Shown piece by piece: positions 9,313-18,332 of a stretch of 64,000 nucleotides of DNA. The notes below the pieces were generated by a model. The model saw nothing but the letters and a program-made list of their open reading frames with translations, was not told where the DNA came from and searched no databases. Position 1 is the first letter of the stretch. Each line of letters opens with the position of its first letter. Position numbers and translations under genes: made by a program. The stretch is from Caulobacter sp. 73W. Lineage in GTDB: Bacteria > Pseudomonadota > Alphaproteobacteria > Caulobacterales > Caulobacteraceae. The stretch covers positions 744,001 through 808,000 of the forward strand of contig NZ_CP158375.1 in the NCBI RefSeq assembly GCF_041021955.1. The letters are read 5' to 3'.

Positions 9313-9336
9313 TCACCAGGGTCTGGGGAGCGCTCT

Positions 9337-9693
9337 GCGTGCTTCGAGACGCGCTATCGCGCTCCTCAGCATGACGAGCTTTGTCGCCAACTGAATTCGT
9401 GATTCTGAGGAGGCCGAAGGCCGTCTCGAAGGACGCACAACCCCTCAACCGCTTCAGGGATGATGGGGCGGGCCCTAAACACCCACCGCCTCCCTCGCCC
9501 CTGTGGCGAGGGCCCCTGCATCCGCTTCTCTGACAGAGACCATCCTGCCGCGTCCCATCGGCGGAACGAGGGACCCCAGGCACAAGGCCTGGGCAAGCGG
9601 GACTGAAACGCTCTGGGTCCTTCGACAAACTCAGGATGACGAACTCAGAGCCATCCCATCTTCGTCATGCTGAGCCTCTCGAAGCACGCGCTC
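9337..9693. repeat. block of three further intergenic repeats (families C, B, C')
   Basis: 9337-9437: family C, bounded by GCTTCGAGACGCGCT and CGTCTCGAAGGACGC, with GCTCCTCAGCATGACG inside. 9492-9593: family B. 9616-9693: variant C', bounded by TCCTTCGACAAACTCAGGAT and CATGCTGAGCCTCTCGAAG. Together with 9183-9312 these fill the pleC-oxidase gap. No gene was seen. Confidence 0.7.
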
Positions 9694-9710
9694 ACGGCTC
9701 CCCCCAACAA

Positions 9711-9740
9711 AGAAAACCGGCGACCTTTCGATCGCCGGCT
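9711..9740 (-). terminator. Rho-independent terminator of the alternative oxidase gene
   Basis: Read on the minus strand, CCGGCGA and TCGCCGG form a stem around an 8-base loop, followed by TTTTCTTTG. It lies 25 bases past the oxidase stop. Confidence 0.7.
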
Positions 9741-9764
9741 CTCCTGCGTCATCAAAAAGAAGGT

Positions 9765-10451
9765 TCAGGCGGCCTTCTTCCAGATCGGCTCCAGGGCCCA
9801 GTGCGGGGGGCAAGGGGCGATGGGGGTCGCAGCCAGGCCCGCGATCTCGTTGGCGAAGCCGTGGTTGACGTCCCGGTGATGGGCCTCGTCGGCGCGGACC
9901 ACCTCGACCACGTCACGCAGGGTGGCGTCGTCCGGCAGGCTCCAGTAGCGCTTGGCCAGCTCCGGGGCGCCGACATTCTCGCTGCGGCCCTCGTCGATCT
10001 CGGCGAGGTAGTGGGTGTAGCTGATCACCGCCTCTTCCTCGAAATAGCCGACCACGCGGTGGGCGGTCTTGGCCGAGATCAGGTAGAGCGCGAAGAAGAA
10101 CAGGTAGAAGACCCACTGCACGGCCACGACCACGAAGCGTTCGAAGGCCGTCGGCTTGGCCACCTCGATGAAGGTCATCAGGTGCATGCGCTCGTTTTCG
10201 GCCTCGTCCATCAGCGTCTTGATCCAGCCGCGGTCGTCCTCCATGCGGCGCAGGCACTTCAGGTGGTTCAGCGTGGCGCCGACCATGCCGGGCACCGCCG
10301 CCACGGTCTCCAGGACCACCGCCCGGTGGCCGTACCGCTTGGCGAAGAAGGTGTCGGCGCAGAACCGCAGCGCCTTGACGAACCCATAGGCGATCCGATC
10401 CGAAACGCCCTTGGGGTTGTGATGGATGATATCGACGAGAGGAGCGGTCAT
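9765..10451 (-). CDS. alternative oxidase (AOX), ubiquinol oxidase
   Basis: A 228-residue di-iron membrane oxidase that passes electrons from ubiquinol to oxygen without pumping protons and is insensitive to cyanide. The diagnostic block [18 protein letters not shown] is followed by [13 protein letters not shown] (iron ligands Glu and ExxH). Later come the third ligand Glu in [13 protein letters not shown] and the fourth motif [13 protein letters not shown] hydrophobic stretch ([18 protein letters not shown]) is the interfacial membrane helix. ATG 10451 (MTAPLVDII) is preferred over a longer reading from 10499, whose extra residues are not family-like. Transcribed alone with its own terminator. 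Known mainly from mitochondria and some alphaproteobacteria. Confidence 0.92.
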   Translation of the reverse strand: MTAPLVDIIHHNPKGVSDRIAYGFVKALRFCADTFFAKRYGHRAVVLETVAAVPGMVGATLNHLKCLRRMEDDRGWIKTLMDEAENERMHLMTFIEVAKPTAFERFVVVAVQWVFYLFFFALYLISAKTAHRVVGYFEEEAVISYTHYLAEIDEGRSENVGAPELAKRYWSLPDDATLRDVVEVVRADEAHHRDVNHGFANEIAGLAATPIAPCPPHWALEPIWKKAA

Positions 10452-10564
10452 GGGCTGACGCCTTATGCTGTTCGGCGAGTTCGTTCGCCGGTGTGACAAG
10501 GTGATACGCCCGGGGCGGGTGGCCCGAAATTTGGGGGATGTGCCTACGTAGAATCCACAACCCC

Positions 10565-10820
10565 TCCGTCATTCTAGGCCTTGTGCCTAGGAACCAGAGA
10601 CTCCGCGTAGGCGGGCGGACCGGTGTGGCGGCCACCGCAGGGGCCCCTTCTGAACCTCAGCCGTTGCTGGGTCCTCGCCACGAGGGCGAGGATGACGGGG
10701 CTGGGGGAGCGCCTTGCGTGCTTCGAGACGCGCTGCCGCGCTCCTCAGCATGACGGGATTTATTGCACTCGGAATTCGTCATCCTGAGGAGCCGGCGCAG
10801 CCGACGTCTCGAAGGACGCA
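10565..10820. repeat. two intergenic repeats (families B and C)
   Basis: 10565-10699 is family B, with ATTCTAGGCCTTGTGCCTAG on the left and CCTCGCCACGAGGGCGAGG on the right. 10716-10820 is family C, bounded by GCTTCGAGACGCGCT and CGTCTCGAAGGACGC. They fill the gap between the divergent oxidase and membrane-protein genes. Confidence 0.75.
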
Positions 10821-10856
10821 TGGCCTAGTTGGCCGGCGCACGTTAATCCCTCCCCC

Positions 10857-11684
10857 ATGACCGCCATCCTCTACCTCGTCCTCGCCCTGGGGATCGCGCC
10901 CCTCGTCGCCGGGCTCGTGCTCGCCCGGCCCAGCCAGGACCGCGCCTTGCCGGCGGCCGGCTCCGTCGTGCTGTGCGCCCTGGCGTTCAGCCTGACCTTC
11001 TTCTGGCAGGAGCTGTGGCTGGTCCTGCCCAAGGCGTGGGCCGGGCTGAATCCGACCCTGTTCCACAACGACCATGACTGGACCGGCGACGCCCCCGTGG
11101 CCGAGCTGCTGCAGGGGACCGGGGCGCTGGGCACGTTGAGCGGCGGGGTGGTGTTCCTCGTCCTGCTGGCCGCCGTGCGCGGGGTGTCGGCCACCTGGCG
11201 CGGGTTCTTCTTCTGGATGGCGGCGCAGGGGCTGTTCCAGGCGTTCAGCCAGCTGGCCATCGGCACGGTGCTGGCGGGCAACGACATGGGCCGCGCCCTG
11301 GCCTATCTGCAGGTCGGACCGGCGGGCAAGGCGGCGCTGCTGGTCCTCGCCGCCGTCGCCATGGCCGCCTCGGGCGTCATGCTGGCCCGGCTGTCGCCGC
11401 TGGAGGCGCGGGGCCGGGCGTTCGGCTGGAGCGTGCTGGCGGCCCTGCTGGCGGCGGTCGTGCTGATCGTGCCCTTCCGCGTGCCGCGCCACCCGATCGA
11501 GGTGGTGCTGATCCCCCTGATCGTCCACCTGATGATCGCCGGCTGGCTGGCCCTGGGCGCCGCTGTCGACCGGCGGCGGACGCGCGGCGCGGTCGGAGCG
11601 CCGAGCCTGGCGGTCCCCGGCCTGGCGCTGGTGGTCCTGCTGGCGGTGTTCCAGCTGATCCTGCGGCCGGGGATCGCGTTCTAG
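10857..11684 (+). CDS. polytopic membrane protein of unknown function
   Basis: A 275-residue protein with about eight hydrophobic segments (near 2-23, 33-58, 94-111, 118-145, 157-175, 184-205, 212-235 and 249-268). A short polar region, LNPTLFHNDHDWTGDAP (about 65-82), lies between the second and third segments and could be an extracytoplasmic loop with a His/Asp cluster. I do not recognise the family. It stands alone on its strand and converges with the M13 peptidase gene, 4 bases between stops. Confidence 0.75.
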   Translation: MTAILYLVLALGIAPLVAGLVLARPSQDRALPAAGSVVLCALAFSLTFFWQELWLVLPKAWAGLNPTLFHNDHDWTGDAPVAELLQGTGALGTLSGGVVFLVLLAAVRGVSATWRGFFFWMAAQGLFQAFSQLAIGTVLAGNDMGRALAYLQVGPAGKAALLVLAAVAMAASGVMLARLSPLEARGRAFGWSVLAALLAAVVLIVPFRVPRHPIEVVLIPLIVHLMIAGWLALGAAVDRRRTRGAVGAPSLAVPGLALVVLLAVFQLILRPGIAF

Positions 11685-11688
11685 GCCC

Positions 11689-13601
11689 TCACCACAACCC
11701 CACCCGCGCCTCCACGCTCAGCCGGTCCCCCAGCTTCACGTCGAACGCCCGGACCCAGGCCTCGTGATTGCGGACCATGCTGGCGCGGTATTGGCCGGGG
11801 GCGTGGATGTCGCTGGCGATCTGGCGTTCCATCGCCCCGTCGGTCTGCAGCCGCCGCCACCGCCGGGCGAAGGACAGGAAGAACCGCTGGTCGCCGGTCA
11901 GGCCGTCCCTGACCACATCCGGCTTGCCGCCCAGCGACAGGACATAGGCGTCATAGGCTGTGCGCAGGCCGGCCAGGTCGCCCATCCCCTCGCCCAGCAC
12001 CTGGGCCGGCTTCACGCACAGGTCGGGCCGGGGGCAATAGCCGGCGTACTGCGCGGCCAGGGGCGCGGCGGCGGCGCGATAGCGGGCCAGGTCCTCGTTT
12101 TCCCCAGCCGCCCCTTGGCGTCGTAGATATTCCCCAGCTCGTCGAAGCTGTGGCTGATCTCGTGCGCCATGCCGGCCCCGGCCGAGCCGTAGTTGGTCGC
12201 CGCGTCGCTGCCCGGATCAAAGTATGGCGGCTGCAGGATGCCGGCCGAGAACTGGATGGCGTTGGGGCTGAAATGGATGATCGCCCCCGGCCATTGCGGC
12301 AGCAGGCCGTCCCACTCCCCCGGATCGACGGGCGTGGACAGCTTGGCGACCTGGCGGCGCCAGGCGTGGGCCTCGGCCCGGCGCAGGTTGCCCAGGGCGT
12401 CGTCCCGCCGGACCTCCAGCCCCGCATAGTCGATCCAGCGGTCGGGATAGCCGACCCCGATGTTCAGGGCCGCCAGCTTGGCCAGGGCCTTGTCCCGCGT
12501 GGCGGGCGACATCCATTGCGCCCGCTGCAGCCGCGCGCGGAATGCGGCGCGCAGGTTCTCGGCCATGGCCTGGGCCGCCGCCTTGGACGACGGCGGGAAG
12601 TATTTCGCCACATAGAGCCGGCCGATGTCGTGGCCAAGGGCCGCCGTCGTGGCGGTCACCGCCGCCTTGCCCCGATCCTCGCCCGCAAGACCCAGCGCAT
12701 CGCGCACCGCCCTGGGCAGCACGCCCGCCGACTGGCGCAGGCGGTGGAAGGCCAGGTAGTCGCGCCATGCCTCCAGCGGCTGGCCGCCCGCCGCCGCGCC
12801 CAGACCGGTCGCCGCCGACGGCTGCCAGACCACGAAGGCGTCCTGCCCGCCCAGGCCCGCACCCTGGAAATAGGCGTCCCAGTCCAGGCCCGGCGCCTTG
12901 GCCGCGAAGTCGGCGCGGCGCCAGGTGTTGTCGATGCGGACCACGTCGTCGTTGTGGCCCTCCGGCGCGTGGCCGGCGGCCAGGGCGGTCTCCACCGCTG
13001 TGACCTGCGCGGCACGGGCCTCCGCCGCATCCAGCCCGGCCAGGACCAGCACCGGCGCGACCTGGGCGCGATAGGCGGCGACCTTGGCCGCGTCGGCATA
13101 GTCCCCCGCGCCAGGCCCAGCCCGCCCTGCATCAGGTGCGGCGCATAGCGGTCGCCGTCGTGGAAGCCCTGGTGGACCCACAGGCCCAGGGGGCTTTCCC
13201 CCGGCTGTTGCCCCCGTCGTCCAGCCGCATCGACCGGCCCAGATGGGCGGCCAGGGCCTTGCGGTCACCGATGCCGGCGATGGCCGCCAGCTCGGTCTTG
13301 ATCGGGGCCAGCCCTCGCGCCTCGATGGCGTGCACGTCCAGCCAGGCGGCGTGATAGTCGCCCACGCGGCCGCCCGCCGTCTGCACCAGCTCGCGGATGC
13401 GCACCGTCGCCTCGTCCCGCAGCAGGGCCGTGGTGTCGATGCTGGCGCGCCCGTCCGGCAGGGTCGTGCTCTTCAGCCACGCATCGTTGGCGTAGGCGTA
13501 GAAGTCGTCCCCGGGCTTCGGCTGCGCCCCAGCAGCGCTTGACAGGGCGGCGCCCGACAGCAATGCGACCGCCCGGCCGCGGCGATGAGAAGCCTACGCA
13601 C
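11689..13601 (-). pseudogene. M13 (neprilysin/PepO) zinc metallopeptidase, frameshifted
   Basis: Joined across four frame changes this reads as an M13 peptidase of about 637 residues, normal for the family. GTG 13601 starts a signal peptide (RRLLIAAA), then [15 protein letters not shown] opens the mature enzyme. The zinc motif is HEISH in GMAHEISHSFDELGN (about 12150-12180), and the chain ends ...VGLW. Frame breaks lie near 13570-13580, 13185, 13105 and 12105; three are in homopolymer runs such as GGGGAAAAC and GCGGGGGAC. Either the gene is dead or the reads dropped bases. The start overlaps the stop of the hydrolase upstream, suggesting an operon. Confidence 0.75.
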
Positions 13602-14197
13602 AGGCCGTCTCCTTCATGGTCATCGCCGCCAGCACGGCCGCCGTATCGACCACCTGGGCGAATTCGCCCTGCAGGTCGCTGAGCGCCGCGTCGTGGACCT
13701 CGTCCGCCGTGCGCATCCGTCCGTCCAGGTGCGGGCGGGCGAAGGTCGCCGTGGCGTCCGACACCACCGTCACGGCGAACCCCATGTTCCCCGCCATCCG
13801 CGCGGTCGTGGAGACGCAGTGGTTGGTGGTCAGGCCGACGATGACCAGGGTCGTGGCGCCGCGCCGCCGCAGGTCCGCCTCCAGCGTCGTGCCGATGAAG
13901 GCGCTGTTGACCGACTTGCGGTGGATGGCCTCCCCCGCCCGGGGCAGAGCCTCGGGCTTCGGCGCATTGGCCGGCGTCCCCGGCCGAAGCCGCCCGTCCG
14001 CCCGAGGCGAGTCGTGATGCACATGAATGACCGGTCGAACTCGACGCTCGCCAGGCCGCCAGCAGCGTCGCGATATTGCGCTCCGCCCCCGGGTTGTTGC
14101 GCACGCCCCATGCGGGATCATCGAACCCCGCCTGCACGTCGATCACCAGCAGCACGGCGTCCCAGCCCAACGGTTTCAAGTCCCGCATCCTCGTCAT
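13594..14197 (-). pseudogene. isochorismatase-family cysteine hydrolase, one frameshift
   Basis: ATG 14197 gives [20 protein letters not shown], then [11 protein letters not shown], whose Asp is the catalytic aspartate of this fold. After a one-base frame change at about 14041-14065 it continues HVHHDSP, then the Lys segment [20 protein letters not shown] and the nucleophile Cys in [18 protein letters not shown]. Joined length is about 200 residues, as expected for isochorismatase, nicotinamidase or N-carbamoylsarcosine amidase relatives. The substrate is unknown. The gene is divergent from an Lrp-type regulator 52 bases away, which is its likely controller. Confidence 0.8.
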
Positions 14198-14249
14198 CTT
14201 GACAGCCCTCTTCGGCCGTCGATTGTGAGGACCGGAAGCACCCGTCGCC

Positions 14250-14741
14250 ATGAGCAAGACGGCGGCGGGGACTGGCGGAATGAGCGAAAATCAAACGGCG
14301 TCTAGGCAGATCGCAGGCGCGCGCGACGCCCTGGACGAGAAGCTCATCGCCCTGCTGTCGCAGGACGCGCGGATGACCCTGACCGCCCTGGCCCAGAAGC
14401 TCGCCTTGTCGCGCACGGCGGTCCAGGCGCGCATGGCCCGGCTGGAGCGGGACAAGGTCATTCTCGGCTATCGGGCGGTGCTGGCCGCCAATGAGGACGA
14501 AGGTCTGCGGGCGGTGCTGTCGCTGACCTTCGGCCAGCGCCCCTGCGAGCCGGTCGTCGCCCGCTTTCGCCACTGGCCGGAGATCACCCGCTACTACTCG
14601 GTGACCGGCGCCGTAGACGGCGTCGCCATCGTGCGGACGGCGACGCCCCAGGACCTGTCGAGGCTGGTGGACCGACTGAGCGCCACCGAAGGCGTCGAGT
14701 CCGTCCGCTCGGCCGTGGTGCTGAAGGCGGAAGAGGGGTGA
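14250..14741 (+). CDS. Lrp/AsnC-family transcriptional regulator
   Basis: A 163-residue regulator. A winged helix-turn-helix (about 28-75; [20 protein letters not shown]) is followed by the ligand-binding alpha-beta sandwich (RAM domain) containing [16 protein letters not shown]. An alternative start at ATG 14280 (MSENQTAS) would remove 10 residues; GGGG lies about 9 bases before it. The 52-base divergent spacing to the isochorismatase-like gene suggests local control, with an amino acid or related small molecule as effector. Confidence 0.9.
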   Translation: MSKTAAGTGGMSENQTASRQIAGARDALDEKLIALLSQDARMTLTALAQKLALSRTAVQARMARLERDKVILGYRAVLAANEDEGLRAVLSLTFGQRPCEPVVARFRHWPEITRYYSVTGAVDGVAIVRTATPQDLSRLVDRLSATEGVESVRSAVVLKAEEG

Positions 14742-14745
14742 AATA

Positions 14746-14769
14746 CTCCCCCCGTCGTGACGGGGGAGG
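14746..14769. terminator. hairpin between convergent genes
   Basis: CTCCCCCCGTC and GACGGGGGAG form a strong stem just after the Lrp stop (14741) and before the M56 gene's stop (14778). No long T-run follows. It resembles one arm of the family A repeat. Confidence 0.5.
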
Positions 14770-14777
14770 AGAAGACC

Positions 14778-16533
14778 CTAGACTGGGTCCGCCGCGCGCT
14801 GTTCCAGCCGCTCGGCGTTGCGCTCCAGGTCGGCCGCCTGGCCCGGCAGGCGCTTGCTCAGGGCGATCAGTTCGGCGTCGGTGACGTCGTTGCCCCGCGC
14901 GCGGTTCTCGGCGATCTGCTTGGCGCGGTAGGACGGGTCCTGAAGGCGCACGGCCTCCTCGCGCATCTGACGGGCGCCCCGGCGCATGTTCTGGGCGCCG
15001 TCCCGCATGTGGACGCGGGCCTCGGCGCGATGGCGCACAGCCAGTTCGCGGGCCTTCTCCCCCTCAAGGCGCGCCCGTTCGGCATGGGCGCGGATCTCCG
15101 CCACATTGATACGGGAAGCCTCCAGGGCGGCGTTGCGTTCGATTTGCGCGCGCGCCCGCTCGACCTGCGCCTGGGCGCGGGCCTCGGCCGCCTGGCGGCG
15201 AGCGACGACGGCCTGCTCACGGGCGACCACGGCCTGGCGGCGGGCCTCCTCGGCGGCCTGGCGCTCCTCGGGCGTGGCCTCGCGGGAGGAGTAGTAAAAG
15301 TGGACCGCCTTGCCCGACGGGGCGGGCGGCGCCGGGGGCGCGGGCGGAGCCGGGCTGGCGGCCGGCGCGGGAACAGGCGCGGGCGCCGGCAGGGCGGCGG
15401 TCGCGAAAGGCGCCGGCGGCGCGGGCGGGGCCGGAGGCGCGGGCGGCTCGATCCCCAGCACGGCCAGGTTCACGCCGCGCTTCTGCGACGGGACGATCTT
15501 GGCCGCGTCGGTGGCGGCTTCGGAAGTCACCTCGGCGGGTGTCGCGGGCGCGGCCTCCGCATGGGCCTGACGGCTCAGCTCGACGGCGGCCAGCGGCGCG
15601 GCGACGGCGCACAGGGCGGCCACGGTCAGGGCGGCGGTCAGGGGACGGCGGCGGGGGGTCGTGTCGGCCATGATGCAGGCGATCCTTTTCTTGAGGGTGC
15701 GGGCGTCCGCGGCCATGGCGAACGCGGCGACGGGCGCGGGTTGAGCGGCCAGGCGCACCAGCGCCCGGGCGTAGAGTTCGACGGTCCACCGTCTCGAGGG
15801 CGGCGGCGTCGGCGGCCTCTTCCGAGGCCTCGGCCAGGGCGGCGTGCAGCCGCCAGACCAGGGGGTTGAACCAGAACAGGGCGACGGCCAGCTTCGACAG
15901 CATCAGGAAGATCCAGTCGTGTCGGCGCAGGTGCGCCAGCTCGTGCGCCAGGATGGCGGGGGCGGATTGCGGCTGGGCCAGGCTGGCTGGGTCGAGCAGG
16001 ATCGCCCCACTCCCCGCGCCCCAGCTGAGAGGCCCCGCCACCCGCCCGCTGCCCACCAGGCGCGGCCGGCCCACGGGGGCCAGACGCTCCAGCGCCGACA
16101 GCCAGGCCGGGCAATCCACCGGCCGCCCTTCCCGCGTCCATTGGTCGAGCAGCAGCACGCCCAGGGCGAAGCGGCCGGCGATCACCGACGCCACAGCCAG
16201 CCATCCGGCGGCGACCAGCGCCCAGACCGGCGGCCAGCGCAGGTCGGGAGCGGACACCTCGAAGCTGGCCAGAGGCCACACTTCCAGCGTCACCCCCGGA
16301 ACCACCGCCGGCGCGGGCGGCAGGGCCTCGATGGCCAGGGCGGGCAGGACCGGCAGGTCCAGCGACGGCAAGGCGAACATGGCGATGGGCAGGAGCAGCA
16401 GCAGGCAGACCGCCCCCCGCAGCACCTCGACCTTGTCGGCCGGGCGCCGGGTCAGCAGGGCAGCGCAGGCCAGCCCCGCCCCGGCGATCAGGCCGGACTT
16501 GATCATCACGGCGGCGAGCAGGGTCCAGCTCAT
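14778..16533 (-). pseudogene. M56 (BlaR1/MecR1-like) membrane peptidase with long C-terminal helical tail, one frameshift
   Basis: ATG 16533 overlaps the BlaI stop (ATGA). The N-terminal half has several membrane helices and the zinc motif HELAHLRRHDW, followed by LFWFNPLVWRLHAAL and a downstream Glu/Asp cluster, all typical of M56. Near 15785 the frame changes by one base: ETVDR in one frame continues as ELYARALVRLAAQP in the other. The tail then has a membrane helix, a Pro/Ala linker (PAPPAPPAPP), and about 170 residues of Arg/Glu/Ala-rich heptad-like helix. BlaR1 of staphylococci carries a penicillin sensor instead; none is seen here. Role inferred: signal-triggered cleavage of the paired BlaI repressor. 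Confidence 0.7.
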
Positions 16534-16892
16534 GACTTGCGCTCCAGCGCATCGTCGATGGCCTTCTCCAGCGCCGCCGCCTCGTCGGGCGTCAGCCGCT
16601 GGCCCAGCCCCAGCAGGGCGGTGGCGGCGTTGGCCGCCGACCCGGCGAAGAAGGTGTCGACCATCCGGCGAAGCGCCCCGGCGGCCACGGTCTCGGTGCT
16701 CTGGACCGGGCTGAACACCCCGTCCGTCCGCTCGACCAGGCCCTTGGCCTCCAACCGCGTCAGCATGGTGCGCACCGCCGAGTCGCTCAGCGGATCGGAC
16801 AAGGCCGCCCGAACCGCCGACGCCCCACCGGAACCCAGCCGGCACAGGGTCTCGAACACTTCCCTCTCACGTCGCGGCAAGGATTCGATCAC
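16530..16892 (-). CDS. BlaI/MecI/CopY-family transcriptional repressor
   Basis: About 120 residues: an N-terminal winged helix (LPRREREVFETLCRLG ... SAVRTMLTRLEAKGLVERT) and a C-terminal dimerisation helix pair (TPDEAAALEKAIDDAL). I prefer GTG 16892, because GGAGG lies 5 bases before it; GTG 16904 is the longer alternative. A 34-base imperfect dyad lies just upstream. The gene overlaps the M56 gene by 4 bases, the classic repressor-protease pair. Alphaproteobacterial pairs like this are not necessarily linked to beta-lactams. Confidence 0.88.
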   Translation of the reverse strand: MIESLPRREREVFETLCRLGSGGASAVRAALSDPLSDSAVRTMLTRLEAKGLVERTDGVFSPVQSTETVAAGALRRMVDTFFAGSAANAATALLGLGQRLTPDEAAALEKAIDDALERKS

Positions 16893-16909
16893 GCCAGCCT
16901 CCACACTTG

Positions 16910-16943
16910 TTCGCTACATACGTAGCGTTACATGCGTGGCGAA
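16910..16943. promoter_or_regulatory. inverted repeat upstream of blaI-like gene, probable operator
   Basis: An imperfect 34-base dyad, with outer arms TTCGCTAC / GTGGCGAA and an inner perfect CGCTAC / GTAGCG pair (CGCTACATACGTAGCG). It sits directly before the repressor start, as expected for autoregulation by a BlaI dimer. Confidence 0.55.
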
Positions 16944-16995
16944 TTGTGGCGGGAATGAGGCGAAGAACGTGAACTCGCGGTAAGGTGGCCCACCA

Positions 16996-17030
16996 CCGCT
17001 CCTCCCCGCGAAGGCGGGGATCCAAGCGGC
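16996..17030. repeat. partial intergenic repeat, family D
   Basis: CGCTCCTCCCCGCGAAGGCG with GGGGATCCAAGCGGC is one arm of the family D element seen complete at 30107-30218. The rest of the gap up to 17100 shows nothing clear. Confidence 0.55.
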
Positions 17031-17099
17031 GAAACCTGCAAGCCACAGCTAGGGCTTCAACTGCTCATCGACTGACGTTTTGACCTCGTCGACAACCTT

Positions 17100-17287
17100 C
17101 TAGGGGCCTACGAGGCTGACCCCCATGTGGGTTTCGGTCTCCAGAACGACCTCTTCCGATCCGCGGCGCCAGGTTACGGACTGGACCTCCTGGGAGCCAG
17201 CGACGCCCCACTCAGCATCGTGGATCGTCCACCCCTGCTCGATAAGGGTCTGGCGGATCCGCCCGATAGCAGCGGAGTCGTATTCCT
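17100..17287 (-). pseudogene. short ORF remnant, no start codon
   Basis: On the minus strand an open frame of about 60 codons reads EYDSAAIGRIRQTLIEQGWT ... TWRRGSEEVVLETETHMGV and ends at TAG 17102-17100. The amino-acid pattern looks like a real small alpha/beta domain, but the frame begins right after TGA with no usable start. It follows the small membrane protein gene in the same frame, separated by TAA CTT TGA. It is probably a truncated or decayed gene of unknown family. Confidence 0.35.
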
Positions 17288-17297
17288 GGGGTCAAAG

Positions 17298-17673
17298 TTA
17301 GACGGTCTTCATTCCTGCCTCGCGCATTGGCGTCGAGCCATCGACATTCACGTAGTCAGCGCGAGGTCCCCGCCAAGGGTTCGCCTTGCGCCACGCCTTC
17401 GCGCGTTTAGCGGCCTTTCGGAAACACCACGCCCCCGGAACCGTGGTGACAACCGCGAGAATGCTGATCGGGATAGACCAAAAGCCTTGGATCGCCATCA
17501 ACACGACAACGAACGAGCCAAGCATCAGGAGCGACAAGCCGCCGGCCCAAATAACCTTGGGCCTTGGCGCCTTCCCTAATCCAGTCGGCGAAACTGCCCA
17601 TGGCTTTAAGCCTCTCAGGCCCGGCGCCGGTCGTGAGCTCCCGCGCCATGCGGCGTGCTTCGTCGTCAATCAC
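17298..17673 (-). pseudogene. small two-helix membrane protein, apparent frameshift
   Basis: GTG 17673 gives MIDDEARRMARELTTG ... MGSFADWIREGAKA. After a one-base change near 17560 the reading continues KVIWAGGLSLLMLGSFVVVL and IPISILAVVTTVPGAWCF, two membrane helices, then a basic tail (KAAKRAKAWRKANPWRGP). Neither frame alone makes a sensible protein. The family is unknown. It lies in the 11.7-17.7 kb stretch where frame breaks cluster. Confidence 0.45.
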
Positions 17674-17737
17674 TGCTTTACCGTGCCTTGGCGAGTTGGG
17701 GCCTGCGCTAATCAGTCTAGCGTACTTTTGAGTCAGC

Positions 17738-17770
17738 CAATCCCCTCCCCCCTTTGGGGGAGAGGCGAAG
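17738..17770. repeat. partial intergenic palindrome, family A-like
   Basis: CCCCTCCCCCCTTTGGGGG followed by AGAGGCG forms a single hairpin arm right after the MarR gene's stop. It could act as its terminator. Confidence 0.45.
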
Positions 17771-17771
17771 A

Positions 17772-18272
17772 TCACCCCTCCCCCAATTTCCCCTTCACCC
17801 GCTCGTACAGCGACCGTCGCTGCACGGCGCGGTCCAGGCGTTCGAGGGCGCCAACGGCGTTTTGCGCTTCGTCGTTCAGTTCGACCGCCGTTTCCGACAG
17901 GGCGTTCCACAGGGGCTCCAGCCGCCGGGCCGTGGCCTGCCCCTGCGGGCTCAGCCGCAGGCGGCGCAGGCGCGGGTTGGACTTGTCGCCTTCCCAGGAC
18001 ACCAGGCCAGCCGTGTTCAGGGCGTTGCGGACCTGGCTGACCGTGGCGTGGCTGACGCCGAGCTGCGCCGCCAGCTCCCCCACCGACATGGCGCCCTGCA
18101 GGTTGAGCAGGTTGACCACCCCGAACCACCTCTGTTCGAAGGGCACGCCCGTCTCGGCGTAGAGCCGGTTGGCGTCCCGGTCGATCCGCTCCGACAGCCG
18201 CCGCAGCCGCGCGCCGATGGCCGCTCCGCCCGCGCGCGTGGTGTAGCCGTCCGTCTCCTCAGGGTCCGCCAT
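17772..18272 (-). CDS. MarR-family transcriptional regulator
   Basis: A 166-residue winged-helix regulator. The DNA-binding part is MSVGELAAQLGVSHATVSQV (about 73-92), then a wing containing GDKSNPRLRRLRLSPQG. N- and C-terminal helices form the dimer. It is divergent from a serine hydrolase gene, with a perfect 12-base palindrome between them, so it probably represses both itself and the hydrolase. Confidence 0.9.
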   Translation of the reverse strand: MADPEETDGYTTRAGGAAIGARLRRLSERIDRDANRLYAETGVPFEQRWFGVVNLLNLQGAMSVGELAAQLGVSHATVSQVRNALNTAGLVSWEGDKSNPRLRRLRLSPQGQATARRLEPLWNALSETAVELNDEAQNAVGALERLDRAVQRRSLYERVKGKLGEG

Positions 18273-18281
18273 TGACTCTCG

Positions 18282-18297
18282 TCGTAACTAGTTACAA
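18282..18297. promoter_or_regulatory. MarR-type palindromic operator
   Basis: GTAACTAGTTAC (18284-18295) is a perfect palindrome, extended by T/A bases on each side (TCGTAACTAGTTACAA). It lies 12 bases from the MarR start and 38 bases before the serine hydrolase start. MarR sites are commonly of this TTG...CAA form. Confidence 0.65.
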
Positions 18298-18332
18298 GGG
18301 GCTGGGATAGAGCTTAAGGGGGAGCCTTCCGG

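Noticed and set aside
9183..9693. CRISPR array
   Set aside because: The repeats are paired palindromes of different families with irregular spacing, not identical short direct repeats with regular spacers. No cas genes are present.
14757..15869. 370-codon open frame opposite the M56 peptidase tail
   Set aside because: Its Gly/Arg-rich repeats are only the complement of the Pro/Ala linker and charged helix of the gene on the other strand.
14778..16904. Beta-lactam resistance operon
   Set aside because: BlaI and M56 proteins are present, but the penicillin-binding sensor domain is absent and no beta-lactamase is linked. Pairs like this are common general envelope sensors in alphaproteobacteria.
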